Under the pieces are notes generated by a model. The model saw only the letters and a list, made by a program, of their open reading frames with translations. It was not told the origin of the DNA and did not search any database. A stretch of DNA of 64,000 nt from Pseudoclavibacter terrae (GTDB lineage: Bacteria > Actinomycetota > Actinomycetes > Actinomycetales > Microbacteriaceae), in NCBI RefSeq assembly GCF_008831075.1, contig NZ_WBJX01000005.1, forward strand, positions 288,917-352,916, given 5' to 3'. The position numbers were made by a program, and so were the translations under genes. Below are positions 42,217-50,264 of the stretch, in pieces (positions within the stretch are counted from its first letter, which is position 1; each line of letters begins with the position of its first letter).

Positions 42217-42432
42217 TCAGTTCGTCAGCAGGAGGATGCCGAGCAGCGCCTGAGCGATGCCGATGACGAGCGCCGTGAGCACGAGCACGGCGTGCACGGT
42301 GAGGAAGCGAGTGGGGCGACCGTTCTCGTCCCGAGCGCGCGGGTCGTTGGAGACCCGACGGTAGAAGGAGGGCCAGACGAGCACGTTGAAGACGGCACCG
42401 ACGAGCAGGGCGATGCTTGCGAGGAAGACCAT
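42217..42432 (-). CDS. SCO4848-like small membrane protein
   Basis: 71 aa with two membrane helices, VFLASIALLVGAVFNVLVWP and TVHAVLVLTALVIGIAQALL, joined by a charged loop containing PTRFLTVHAVLV. The pattern (N-terminal helix ending in a Trp-Pro, then PTxFLxVHAVL) matches the actinobacterial SCO4848 family of unknown function. Starts 9 bp after the carbonic-anhydrase-like gene on the same strand. The 134 bp downstream, before the dehydrogenase gene, hold only short GC-rich repeats (CCGGCTGCCG). Confidence 0.75.
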   Translation of the reverse strand: MVFLASIALLVGAVFNVLVWPSFYRRVSNDPRARDENGRPTRFLTVHAVLVLTALVIGIAQALLGILLLTN

Positions 42433-42441
42433 GCCCCAAGC

Positions 42442-43008
42442 CTATGGGCGGGCGGTGGCGTCCTCGATCGAGATGGCGGAGCCCGCGTGGCTCTGCCGCT
42501 TCGCGAGGGAGACGTAGCCGCCCGCGTGCGGAATGAACGCAGCGCTCTCCTCTGCTGTCAGCTCGCGCCGGACCTTGGCGGGTACCCCGGCGACGAGGAC
42601 GCCGTCGGGGATGCTCGCGCCCTCGAGCACCACGGCGCCCGCGGCGACGAGCGAGCCCGTGCCGATGATGGACCTCGAGAGGCACGCGGCCTTCATGCCG
42701 ATGAGCGTGCCGTTCGCGATGGTCGTGCCGTGCAGAAGCGCCTGGTGGCCGGCGGTGACGTCGTCGCCGATGATCGTGTCGACCTCACGCTCGACGTGCA
42801 CCACCGTGCCGTCCTGCAGGTTCGACCTGGCGCCGATGACGATGCGGCCACCCACATCCGCTCGCAGCACGCACCCGTACCAGACGGACGATTCCGGGCC
42901 GATCTCGACGTCGCCGACGATGACGGCACCCGGCGCGATCCAGGCGCTCTCGTGGATGCGGGGCGTCTTGCCCTCGAACGGCAGAATCAGGGGAGCGGCA
43001 CTGGTCAT
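42442..43008 (-). CDS. Gamma-class carbonic anhydrase-like protein
   Basis: 188 aa. Left-handed beta-helix protein with hexapeptide repeats (IAPGAVIVGDVEIG, SSVWYGCVLRADVGGRIVIG). The three zinc histidines of gamma carbonic anhydrase are all present: one in DGTVVHVE and two in AGHQALLHG. It lacks the long acidic loop of the archaeal Cam enzyme, resembling the CamH/YrdA group, for which activity is often not proven. Divergent from ffh with 79 bp between starts. Confidence 0.88.
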   Translation of the reverse strand: MTSAAPLILPFEGKTPRIHESAWIAPGAVIVGDVEIGPESSVWYGCVLRADVGGRIVIGARSNLQDGTVVHVEREVDTIIGDDVTAGHQALLHGTTIANGTLIGMKAACLSRSIIGTGSLVAAGAVVLEGASIPDGVLVAGVPAKVRRELTAEESAAFIPHAGGYVSLAKRQSHAGSAISIEDATARP

Positions 43009-43072
43009 GCTCCGATACTCGCAGTTGCGCCTCTCCTTCGCGACCCCGCACGCCGGAGTCCGCCACCTCGGC

Positions 43073-43078
43073 TAAAAT
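43073..43078 (+). promoter_or_regulatory. -10 box of ffh
   Basis: TAAAAT lies 9 nt before the ffh ATG at 43088, giving an mRNA leader of only about 3 nt, so ffh is nearly leaderless. Confidence 0.5.
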
Positions 43079-43087
43079 GGGCGGACT

Positions 43088-44659
43088 ATGGCCATTTTCG
43101 GGAACCTCTCTGACCGGCTGACGCAGACGCTCGCCGGCCTCCGCTCCAAGGGCAAGCTCACGCCCGCCGACGTCGACGGCACCGTGCGCGAGATCCGTCG
43201 CGCCCTCCTCGAAGCCGACGTCGCGCTTCCCGTGGTCAAGGACTTCGCCGCGCACGTGCGCGAGCGGGCCCTCGGCGACGAGGTCAACCGCGCCCTCAAC
43301 CCGGCTCAGCAGGTCGTGCAGATCGTCAACGAGGAGCTCGTGCGCATCCTCGGCGGCGACACCCGCCAGATCGAGTTCGCCAAGCAGCCGCCGACGATCA
43401 TCATGCTCGCCGGCCTCCAGGGTGCCGGAAAGACGACGCTCGCCGGCAAGCTCGCGAAGCGGCTCGCCGGGGAGAAACACACGCCGCTGCTCGTCGCGGC
43501 CGACCTCCAGCGTCCGAACGCCGTCACCCAGCTGCAGGTCGTCGGCCAGCAGGCAGGCGTGCAGGTCTACGCGCCCGAGCCGGGCAACGGTGTCGGCGAC
43601 CCGGTGCGCGTCGCGACGGATGCGGTGCGCTTCGCGAAGGACAAGCTGCACGACGTCGTCATCATCGACACGGCCGGCCGCCTCGGCGTCGACCAGGAGC
43701 TCATGAAGCAGGCGGCGGACATCCGCCGCGCCACGAATCCCGACGAAGTCCTCTTCGTGATCGACGCCATGATCGGCCAGGACGCCGTCGCCACGGCCAA
43801 TGCCTTCCAGGAGGGCGTCGACTTCACCGGTGTCGTGCTCTCGAAGCTCGACGGAGACGCCCGGGGTGGTGCCGCCCTCTCGGTGGCGCAGCTCACCGGC
43901 CGCCCCATCATGTACGCGTCGACCGGTGAGGGGCTCGACGACTTCGAGGTCTTCCACCCCGACCGCATGGCGAAGCGCATCCTCGACATGGGTGACATCC
44001 TCAGCCTCATCGAGCAGGCCCAGAAGGCCTTCGACGAGGACGAGGCGATGGAGATCGCGGGCAAGCTCGCGACCGAGAACTTCACCCTCGACGACTTCCT
44101 CAAGCAGATGCAGCAGCTGCGCAAGGCCGGCAACTTCAAGAAGATGATGGGCATGCTCCCGGGCATGGGCCAGATGAAGGAGGCGCTCGAGAACTTCGAC
44201 GAGCGCGAGCTGGTCCGCACCGAGGCGATCATCCAGTCGATGACCAAGGCTGAGCGGCAGAATCCGAAGCTGCTCAACGGCTCGCGCCGCTCGCGCATCG
44301 CCCGCGGTTCCGGTCGGACCGTCACCGACGTCAACGAGCTCGTGAAGCGCTTCGAGCAGGCGGCGAAGATGATGAAGACCGTCGCCCGTGGCGGTACCCC
44401 GCAGATCCCCGGGATGGGGCCGATGCCGGGCCAGCACGGCGGTCGCAAGGCTGCGGCCAAGGGCGGCAAGAAGAAGCAGCAGGGCAAGCGAAGCGGCAAT
44501 CCAGCCAAGCGCGCGCAGCAGGCCGTCGAGGAGGCCTCGGCTCCCAAGCGCCCGGGTGGCGCGTTCGGCGGCGCGGGTCTCGGACGGCCCGCGGCTGCCG
44601 ACGGGCAGCCGAGTGCGGCGGAGCTCGAGCAGCTCCAGAAGTACCTGGGCCGCGGGTAG
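43088..44659 (+). CDS. ffh: Signal recognition particle protein Ffh
   Basis: 523 aa. GTPase that binds signal sequences and SRP RNA. N domain, G1 GLQGAGKTTLAGKLA, VVIIDTAGRLGVDQ, LSKLDGDARGGAAL, then the Met-rich M domain (FKKMMGMLPGMGQMKEALENF) and the RNA-binding ERQNPKLLNGSRRSRIARGSG motif. The C-terminus is a ~90-residue Lys/Gly/Ala-rich tail (GGRKAAAKGGKKKQQGKRSG) longer than in E. coli, as in other actinobacteria. Two hairpin terminators follow. Its receptor gene, ftsY, is 4 kb upstream. Confidence 0.96.
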   Translation: MAIFGNLSDRLTQTLAGLRSKGKLTPADVDGTVREIRRALLEADVALPVVKDFAAHVRERALGDEVNRALNPAQQVVQIVNEELVRILGGDTRQIEFAKQPPTIIMLAGLQGAGKTTLAGKLAKRLAGEKHTPLLVAADLQRPNAVTQLQVVGQQAGVQVYAPEPGNGVGDPVRVATDAVRFAKDKLHDVVIIDTAGRLGVDQELMKQAADIRRATNPDEVLFVIDAMIGQDAVATANAFQEGVDFTGVVLSKLDGDARGGAALSVAQLTGRPIMYASTGEGLDDFEVFHPDRMAKRILDMGDILSLIEQAQKAFDEDEAMEIAGKLATENFTLDDFLKQMQQLRKAGNFKKMMGMLPGMGQMKEALENFDERELVRTEAIIQSMTKAERQNPKLLNGSRRSRIARGSGRTVTDVNELVKRFEQAAKMMKTVARGGTPQIPGMGPMPGQHGGRKAAAKGGKKKQQGKRSGNPAKRAQQAVEEASAPKRPGGAFGGAGLGRPAAADGQPSAAELEQLQKYLGRG

Positions 44660-44692
44660 CTCGGCACGTTCTCGCGGGGCGGGAGCTGACGG

Positions 44693-44724
44693 AGGGGCGC
44701 ATCCATCTCGGTGGATGCGCCCCT
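44693..44724 (+). terminator. Terminator after ffh
   Basis: AGGGGCGCATCCA (44693-44705) pairs perfectly with TGGATGCGCCCCT (44712-44724) over a 6-nt loop, about 35 nt after the ffh stop. No T-run. Confidence 0.75.
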
Positions 44725-44778
44725 GAGTCGTTAAGCGTGTTCGCGTCGCGCATCGCCCCGTGCCCGGCAGAACGCAGG

Positions 44779-44808
44779 AGGGGCGCATCCGCTGACGGAT
44801 GCGCCCCT
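44779..44808 (-). terminator. Terminator after the surface-protein gene
   Basis: AGGGGCGCATCCG (44779-44791) pairs with CGGATGCGCCCCT (44796-44808) around CTGA. It shares the 12-bp stem AGGGGCGCATCC with the hairpin at 44693-44724 and lies 20 bp from the end of the convergent minus-strand gene, so the two may be a duplicated terminator pair. Confidence 0.7.
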
Positions 44809-44828
44809 CGTGCGTTCGTGCGCTGCCG

Positions 44829-46175
44829 TTAGTCGGACTTCCTCATGCGGCGTGTGAGGAGCAGCACGGCGCCGGCTGCCAGCAGGAGCCCTGCGCCGAT
44901 CGCCAGAGCGGGGGCGAAGCCGTCAGCACCGGTTGTCGCGAGTCCACCCCCAGCGGCTGGCGGGGTCGTGTGGGTCGAGGTCGGCGTCGGGGTCCAGGTC
45001 GGCGTGGTGGTCGTCGGGACAGGGGGGACGACGGTCGCGGTCGGCGTGGCCGTGCTGGTAGGCGTCGGCGTGGTCGTCTCGGTGGGCGTCGGCGTTGGCG
45101 TCGTCGTCTCGGTCGGCGTCGGCGTCACGACGACGGGGCTGACCGTGATGGTGACGGTCGCCGCCTCGCTGTCGACGGAGCCGTCGTTGGTCGTGAACGT
45201 GAAGCTGGTCTCTCCCTCGAAGCCGTCGGCCGGGGTGAAGGTGAGGTCTGCGCCTTCGCCGCTGAGCGTTCCGTTCTCTGGCTGCGTGAGGACCGTGTAG
45301 GTCAGCGGGTCGCCCTCAGCGTCGTCGCCCGTGAGCGTGATGTCGAGGGGTGTGTCGATGTCGGTCGTCAGGTTCTGCGAGGCCGCCGTCGGCGGGGTGT
45401 TCGAGCGGAAGCTGCCGGCCTGGATGAGGACCGCCGAGTCGAGGCTAGAGTCGCCTCTGTCTGCGATGACGAGCTTGATGTGGTTCGTCGCTCCCTGCTG
45501 GACGGGGGCGGATAGGCCGAGGACCGTCGTGAGTCCGTCGAGTCCGGTGTCGAAGGCACCCGAGCTGACGGGGTTGTCGCGGTAGAGGCCCGTGTTGCGC
45601 AGGTGGTTGATGTTGTTGATCGCGACGGCGGTGTCCGTGCCGTCCGCGTCGAAGGTCGCGTAGTTCGTGCCGTTGACGAAGAACGCGAAGACGTCGTTGT
45701 AGTTGGTATCGACGTACTCCTGGTACTCCTCCGATCCGAAGACGTAGGAGAACGCGATGCTGTCCTCGGTGGGGACGAAGTCGAACTCGAGCACGGCCGC
45801 GTCGCGAGTCGAGCCCTCGACGATGTCGTCGAGGTCGGTGTCGCCTGGGAGGCCGTGGGAGGTGCTGGTCGACCCGGATTCGTTCGGACCGAGCAGCGCG
45901 CCCCCTTCACCGGCCGAACCGGTTGTCAGGGTGAGGCCGCTCTCGACGCCGAGATCCGTGAATCCCGAGTAGCTGCCGGAGGCTTCGGGGGCGCCCGTGT
46001 AGACGACGTTGGAGACCGCGGTCTCGTCGCCCACGAGCGTGGCGACCAGCTCTTCCGGTGTCTGGCTGGTGAGGTCGGTGACGGTCTGCCCGGGCGAAGC
46101 GGCGGCGGTGCCGACTCCGACTCCGAGAAGAAGGACGGACGTTGCCCCTGCGGCGAGGGCGGTGCGGAGTCGCAT
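44829..46175 (-). CDS. LAXTG-anchored surface protein with choice-of-anchor L domain
   Basis: 448 aa. A signal peptide (cleavage near AAASPG) is followed by a choice-of-anchor-L type domain (FSYVFGSEEYQEYVDTNYND, FAFFVNGTNYAT) over about residues 40-255, a cadherin/Big-like Ig domain (NTPPTAASQNLTTDIDTPLD to VTITV), a long Pro/Thr linker (TPTPTETTTPTPTPTETTT), then LATTGADG, a membrane helix and RRMRKSD. LATTG fits the LAXTG signal of class E sortases. So the protein should be covalently linked to peptidoglycan; its ligand is unknown. Promoter: -35 TTGATT and -10 TAGCAT (complement of 46230-46235 and 46206-46211), 18 bp apart; CAGGAG ribosome site. Confidence 0.88.
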   Translation of the reverse strand: MRLRTALAAGATSVLLLGVGVGTAAASPGQTVTDLTSQTPEELVATLVGDETAVSNVVYTGAPEASGSYSGFTDLGVESGLTLTTGSAGEGGALLGPNESGSTSTSHGLPGDTDLDDIVEGSTRDAAVLEFDFVPTEDSIAFSYVFGSEEYQEYVDTNYNDVFAFFVNGTNYATFDADGTDTAVAINNINHLRNTGLYRDNPVSSGAFDTGLDGLTTVLGLSAPVQQGATNHIKLVIADRGDSSLDSAVLIQAGSFRSNTPPTAASQNLTTDIDTPLDITLTGDDAEGDPLTYTVLTQPENGTLSGEGADLTFTPADGFEGETSFTFTTNDGSVDSEAATVTITVSPVVVTPTPTETTTPTPTPTETTTPTPTSTATPTATVVPPVPTTTTPTWTPTPTSTHTTPPAAGGGLATTGADGFAPALAIGAGLLLAAGAVLLLTRRMRKSD

Positions 46176-46394
46176 GTGTTCTCCTGAGGATCTGAGGGTT
46201 TGGTGATGCTAAGCCGCCAGTTGCCTGAAAATCAAGAGAATCTTGGGAAACAGGATGCGCCGTTGCGCCCCGTGACGAGATGGTGGGGCGCATGTGACTC
46301 GTGTGAATGCGCGCCACCCCGATGAGTCGCCGATGGTGAGGGCTCGGCGACAGGTACGCTTGTCCGGTCATCAAGTCGTCCGAGGAGTGCGCCA

Positions 46395-47171
46395 TTGAGC
46401 AATGAAGCTGCGACTACAGGCGAGGCCCGACTCCCGCTCGGGCTGTTCGTCGGCATCGACCGTTCGAGCCCCGTCCCGCTGTACCACCAGGTGTCGGAGC
46501 GCATCGAGAAGGCGATTCGAGACGACACGCTGCCGGCGGGGTCGAAGCTCGAGAACGAGATCTCCCTCGGACACCGGCTCGGGCTCTCGCGCCCGACGGT
46601 GCGCCGCGCTATCCAGGAACTGGTCGACAAGGGACTCCTCGTCCGGCGCCGCGGCGTGGGCACGCAGGTCGTGCACGGGCCCGTCACCCGCAACGTCGAG
46701 CTCACGAGCCTCTACGAGGACCTCGAGCGGTCCGCGCAGAAGCCGACGACGACGCTGCTCTCCCGCCGTGTGGAGGCTGCGACGCCCGAGCTCGCCGAGA
46801 CGCTCGGCATCGAGGTCGGGAGCCCCACGCTGCACATCTCGCGCCTCCGGAGCGCCGATGGGGTCCCCCTCGCGGTTCTCGACAACGTGCTCCCGGAGCC
46901 GTTCGTGGAGCTCACCGAGGACGAGCTCATCCAGCACGGGCTCTACCAGCTGCTGCGCGCCCGCGGCGTCACGATGCGCATCGCCAAGCAGCGTATCGGT
47001 GCCAGAACTGCGTCTCGCGAGGAGGAGCGCCTCCTGGATCTCTCCGGCGGCGCCGCAGTGCTCACGATGTCTCGCGTCGCGTTCGACGCGACGGGGCGCG
47101 CCGTCGAATACGGCCGACACTGCTACCGGCCGGACCTCTACACGTTCGAGATCACGCTCGTCGAGCGCTGA
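46395..47171 (+). CDS. GntR-family regulator with UTRA domain
   Basis: 258 aa, TTG start preceded by GAGGAG. N-terminal winged helix (SPVPLYHQVSERIEKAIRDD; LGHRLGLSRPTVRRAIQELV) and a C-terminal UTRA ligand domain (about 95-250). UTRA-GntR proteins sense sugar phosphates or amino sugars; the ligand here is unknown. A TACGCT box at 46355-46360 would give a leader of about 28 nt. Flanked by unrelated genes: a surface protein (divergent) and a tautomerase (convergent). Confidence 0.88.
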   Translation: MSNEAATTGEARLPLGLFVGIDRSSPVPLYHQVSERIEKAIRDDTLPAGSKLENEISLGHRLGLSRPTVRRAIQELVDKGLLVRRRGVGTQVVHGPVTRNVELTSLYEDLERSAQKPTTTLLSRRVEAATPELAETLGIEVGSPTLHISRLRSADGVPLAVLDNVLPEPFVELTEDELIQHGLYQLLRARGVTMRIAKQRIGARTASREEERLLDLSGGAAVLTMSRVAFDATGRAVEYGRHCYRPDLYTFEITLVER

Positions 47172-47291
47172 CCGGTGCTGACCGGTGCTGACCGGCGCTG
47201 GTAGCGCTGACCCGCGCGACGTGGCGATTTGGTCGTCGTCCGCGGGTCGATGACCACCGCCGGCAGCGCGAGTTCTCCGGATGCGCGAGAA

Positions 47292-47353
47292 GACGCTGCC
47301 AGCCGATGTGCCCTCCGCAGGGGGTGCGGTCGGGCGCATCGGCTGGCGGCGTC
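47292..47353. terminator. Long hairpin between GntR and tautomerase genes
   Basis: GACGCTGCCAGCCGATGTGCCC (22 nt from 47292) pairs with the 22 nt at 47332-47353 with two G-U/mismatch positions and an 18-nt loop. It sits between convergent genes and can serve both. The rest of 47172-47373 shows three 10-bp ACCGGTGCTG-type direct copies (47171-47200) and nothing else. Confidence 0.6.
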
Positions 47354-47373
47354 TGGCCGACTCGGGGTCGAGG

Positions 47374-47781
47374 CTAGGCGCGGTTGGGAACCGCGAGCTC
47401 GCCCGTGAGGTACTGGGCGCGGCCGAAGCCGAACGTCCAGTCCTCCGGGCCGTTCTCGACGTAGCCGATGAAGACGTCGTTGCCGTCGACGCCCTGCTCG
47501 CCGAGCGCTTCGGCGATGCGAGCGTAGAGCGACTGCTTGGCCTCAGTGGTGCGGCCGCGCTGCGTGAAGATCTGGATCATGACGACGCCGTTCGAGCGGT
47601 CGAAGCCCAGCCCGGCATCCTGGGCGATGATCTGGCCGCCCTGGTGCTCCGTGATGATCTGGAACCGGTCGCGAGCGGGGATCCCGTACTCGGCGACGAT
47701 GGCGTCGTGGATGGCGTCGGCGATGGACGAGATCTGCTCGGGCGTGCGGCCGGCGTTGACGTCGATGCGTACGAGAGGCAT
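47374..47781 (-). CDS. Tautomerase family protein
   Basis: 135 aa. Pro2 directly after the initiator Met (MPLVRIDVNAG) is the catalytic base of the 4-oxalocrotonate tautomerase superfamily; the later ITEHQGG and VMIQIFTQRGRTTEAKQSLY fit the longer Tautomerase_2-type members. Substrate unknown. A -10 TAGACT (complement of 47831-47836) lies 43 nt upstream, and the motif AATGTCCTAACAAAT (47851-47865) overlaps the -35 region, so it may belong to the LacI/inositol regulon proposed here. Confidence 0.85.
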   Translation of the reverse strand: MPLVRIDVNAGRTPEQISSIADAIHDAIVAEYGIPARDRFQIITEHQGGQIIAQDAGLGFDRSNGVVMIQIFTQRGRTTEAKQSLYARIAEALGEQGVDGNDVFIGYVENGPEDWTFGFGRAQYLTGELAVPNRA

Positions 47782-47850
47782 GGTGCGGTGTCCTTGAGGT
47801 CGAGGGGTGACGTTCGTTGTCTGATGACGAAGTCTAGCGCCAAAAGACCT

Positions 47851-47865
47851 AATGTCCTAACAAAT
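47851..47865 (-). promoter_or_regulatory. Copy of the AGGACAT motif at the tautomerase promoter
   Basis: Read on the minus strand, ATTTGTTAGGACATT lies at the -35 region of the tautomerase promoter. It matches TTTGTCAGGACATAT at the transporter promoter (57975-57989) and TTTGACAGGACATTA at the LacI gene (50229-50243) in 11-12 of 15 positions. Confidence 0.55.
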
Positions 47866-47920
47866 GCCCCCAGTGGTCAGACGCGGAGTCCTGGCAGGAG
47901 AGTCGCGCCCACGACGGAGA

Positions 47921-48925
47921 TCAGAGCGACGCCTCCAGTGCCGCGTCGGCGTCTCGGAGCACCTTCGCCGCGACCTCGAGCCCCTCGATGCGGCCGAGCG
48001 ACGTGTCCTCGTGCTCGATGTTGACCCACATCTCCGGGTCGACCTCTTGCAGAGCGCGGAGGAACTCGGTCCAGAACGCGGTGTCGTGGCCGCGTCCGAG
48101 AGCGACGAAGTCCCACGCCGAGGTCGTCGGCCACTCGTTCGCCCACTCGTCGCCGCCGAGGTTGGTGCGCGGCTCGTCGGCGGACAGTCGACGGAACCGG
48201 TTGTCCAGCACGCCGTAGATGGCGGCTGCCGGGTTCACGCGAACATCCTTCGCGGCGGCGTGGAACACCCACTTGCCCAGGTCTCGCACGACGGCAACCG
48301 GGTCCATCTGCTGCCAGAAGAGGTGCGAGGCGTCGAGCTCGACGCCGATGTTCGTCGTGCCGGCCCGCTCGATGAGCTCGCGGAAGTTCGCCGGGTTGAA
48401 GGCGACGTTCTGCGGGTGCAGCTCGAGCGCAACCTTCACGCCGTGCTCGCGGGCGAGCTCGTCGATCTCCGCCCAGAACGTCGCGGCGACGTCCAGCTGG
48501 TAGTCGATGACGTCGAGTGCCGCCGAGTTCCAGGCGTTGACCACCCAGTTCACGGTCGTCGCTCCCGGCTCGCCACCGGGGAGGCCGGACATCGTGACGA
48601 CGCGGTCCTGCCCGAGGCGGGCCGCGAGGCGGATCGACCGGCGGATGTCCTCGGCGTGCTTCGCGGCGATCGCGCGGTCGGGGTGCAGCGGGTTGCCGTT
48701 GCAGTTGAGACCGGCGATCGAGACGCCGGTGCCCTCGAACTGTGCCAGGAACGCATCCCGTGCATCATCGCTCTCAAGGATCTCGTCGAAGTTCGGGATG
48801 TGCGTTGCCGGGAGGAAGCCGCCCGAGTTGAGCTCGATCCCCGTGAGGCCGAGGTCGGCGATGACCTTGATCGCCTCCGGCAGCGGCCGGTCGTGGAGGA
48901 TCGCGTTGTAGACGCCGAGACGCAT
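47921..48925 (-). CDS. Sugar phosphate isomerase/epimerase (TIM barrel)
   Basis: 334 aa. AP-endonuclease-2-type TIM barrel of the xylose isomerase-like superfamily: MRLGVYNAILHDRPLPEAI, LGLTGIELNSGGF, then the metal-site regions VALELHPQN, VELDASHLFW and NIEHED. Such enzymes interconvert keto-sugars or sugar acids. It begins 1 bp after the stop of a Gfo/Idh/MocA dehydrogenase, so the two probably act in sequence on one sugar or polyol. Substrate unknown. A much longer upstream frame is only antisense of the neighbouring region. Confidence 0.85.
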   Translation of the reverse strand: MRLGVYNAILHDRPLPEAIKVIADLGLTGIELNSGGFLPATHIPNFDEILESDDARDAFLAQFEGTGVSIAGLNCNGNPLHPDRAIAAKHAEDIRRSIRLAARLGQDRVVTMSGLPGGEPGATTVNWVVNAWNSAALDVIDYQLDVAATFWAEIDELAREHGVKVALELHPQNVAFNPANFRELIERAGTTNIGVELDASHLFWQQMDPVAVVRDLGKWVFHAAAKDVRVNPAAAIYGVLDNRFRRLSADEPRTNLGGDEWANEWPTTSAWDFVALGRGHDTAFWTEFLRALQEVDPEMWVNIEHEDTSLGRIEGLEVAAKVLRDADAALEASL

Positions 48926-48926
48926 G

Positions 48927-50135
48927 TCAGGCTCCGATCTTGTGCGTGGTGGTGGGGTTGACGCGCACGGCCGAGCCGTGTGCGGCTGCTGATGCGGCGA
49001 CGGCGTTGAGCAGCTCCATGTTGTGGATGCCATCTTCGAAGCCGGCGCAGCGCGGGAGCGATTTACTCTCGGGAACGCCGGCGACCTCCTCGAGGAAGGA
49101 GCGCGCCTGGTAGGCGAACGCGTCGTTCTGCCCGAAGCCGACACTCGGGGCGTCCATCGCGAGCCCGCCGGCGACGTAGGGGTGTTCCGGTCCGAGGATC
49201 ACCTGCCGGTACCCGTTCTGGGCTGAGGGGACATCGTTCAGGAAGAGCTCGATCTCGGAGGGGCGACGCTGGTCGTACCTGGCGGCGCCGTTCTCGCAGA
49301 AGACCTCAAAGGTGAGGCTGTTGGCATGGCCCCGAGCGACGCGGGAGACCTCGATGGCGCCAGCGCCGTCCGCGAACTTCAGTGAGAACGCGGCGTAGTC
49401 GTCGTTCTCGACGGCCTCGAACGTGTCGCTCACCGCCGCGTGGTCGTGGCCGAGGACGGCTCCGAGCGGGAGGGGGCGCTCGTGGATGACGGTGGTGAGC
49501 GTTCCGCCGCTGACCTCCTGGATCTCACCGCCGAGGAACTCTGCGATGTACGCCATGTGGCTCCCGACGTCGGCCAATGCGCCGCTGCCGGCTGCGCCCT
49601 TGAAGCGCCAGCTCATCGGGCCCTGTGGGTCGCAGGCGTAGTCCGTCCAGTAGCGCCCGCTGAAGTGGAGCAGTCTGCCGAGGGTGCCGTCCTGGATGAG
49701 CTGGCGGATGTAGGCGATGCCGGGGGAGCGGCGGTAGGTGAAGCCCACGCGTGCGATGGAGTCGGCGCGCTCGGCGGCTGCCGCCATGGCGGAGGCGTCT
49801 TCGATGGAGTCGCTGAGCGGCTTCTCGCAGAGCACATGCTTGCCTGCTGCGAGGAGGCCCTCGACGGCCTCTCGGTGCAGGGAGTTCGCGATGACGACGC
49901 TCACGACGTCGATGTCGTCCGCTGCGGCGATGGCCTGCCAGGACGAGTCGGTGCGCTCGTAGCCGAAGCGCTTGGCGGCGAGGGCGCCGAACTCCGGGTT
50001 GATGTCTGCGATGGAGACGAGGCGGATCTCGGGCAGCGTGGGGCTGTAGAGCGTGGATGCGACGCGGTACGCCGCGGCGTGTGCGCGCCCGGCCATGCCT
50101 GCGCCGATGACGGCGACGCCCAGTGAGGTGGACAT
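48927..50135 (-). CDS. Gfo/Idh/MocA family oxidoreductase
   Basis: 402 aa. N-terminal Rossmann motif VAVIGAGMAGRAHAAAY, the family EKP motif (VLCEKPLSDS) and the C-terminal catalytic pair in ALADVGSHMAYIAEFLGG (Asp and His four residues apart). NAD(P)-dependent oxidation of a sugar or inositol is the usual reaction; the substrate is not determined. It is the first gene of a two-gene unit with the TIM-barrel isomerase, divergent from a LacI regulator 129 bp away. Confidence 0.87.
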   Translation of the reverse strand: MSTSLGVAVIGAGMAGRAHAAAYRVASTLYSPTLPEIRLVSIADINPEFGALAAKRFGYERTDSSWQAIAAADDIDVVSVVIANSLHREAVEGLLAAGKHVLCEKPLSDSIEDASAMAAAAERADSIARVGFTYRRSPGIAYIRQLIQDGTLGRLLHFSGRYWTDYACDPQGPMSWRFKGAAGSGALADVGSHMAYIAEFLGGEIQEVSGGTLTTVIHERPLPLGAVLGHDHAAVSDTFEAVENDDYAAFSLKFADGAGAIEVSRVARGHANSLTFEVFCENGAARYDQRRPSEIELFLNDVPSAQNGYRQVILGPEHPYVAGGLAMDAPSVGFGQNDAFAYQARSFLEEVAGVPESKSLPRCAGFEDGIHNMELLNAVAASAAAHGSAVRVNPTTTHKIGA

Positions 50136-50203
50136 TGGTTCTCCTGTGGTTCTGCGTTGGCTGAGGTGGTGAGCGCAGGCGACCGACGACGGCGTTGGAG
50201 CGC

Positions 50204-50236
50204 TACACTGGAAGGTAGGACATGAAATAATGTCCT
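50204..50236 (+). promoter_or_regulatory. LacI promoter and 20-bp operator
   Basis: TACACT (50204-50209) is the -10 box. From about the start of transcription, AGGACAT (50217-50223) and ATGTCCT (50230-50236) form a perfect inverted repeat with a 6-bp spacer, followed by GTCAAA. This is the expected form of a LacI-family operator and should mediate autorepression and control of the divergent dehydrogenase gene. Confidence 0.7.
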
Positions 50237-50264
50237 GTCAAACGATCCAAGTTCGGAGTGTCGA

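Noticed and set aside
44660..44828. SRP RNA gene next to ffh
   Set aside because: The region is filled by two simple hairpins; no GGAA-tetraloop Alu/S-domain-like fold was seen.
47171..47200. Three 10-bp ACCGGTGCTG-type copies as a regulatory cluster
   Set aside because: They directly follow a stop codon between convergent genes, the third is degenerate, and no promoter is near.
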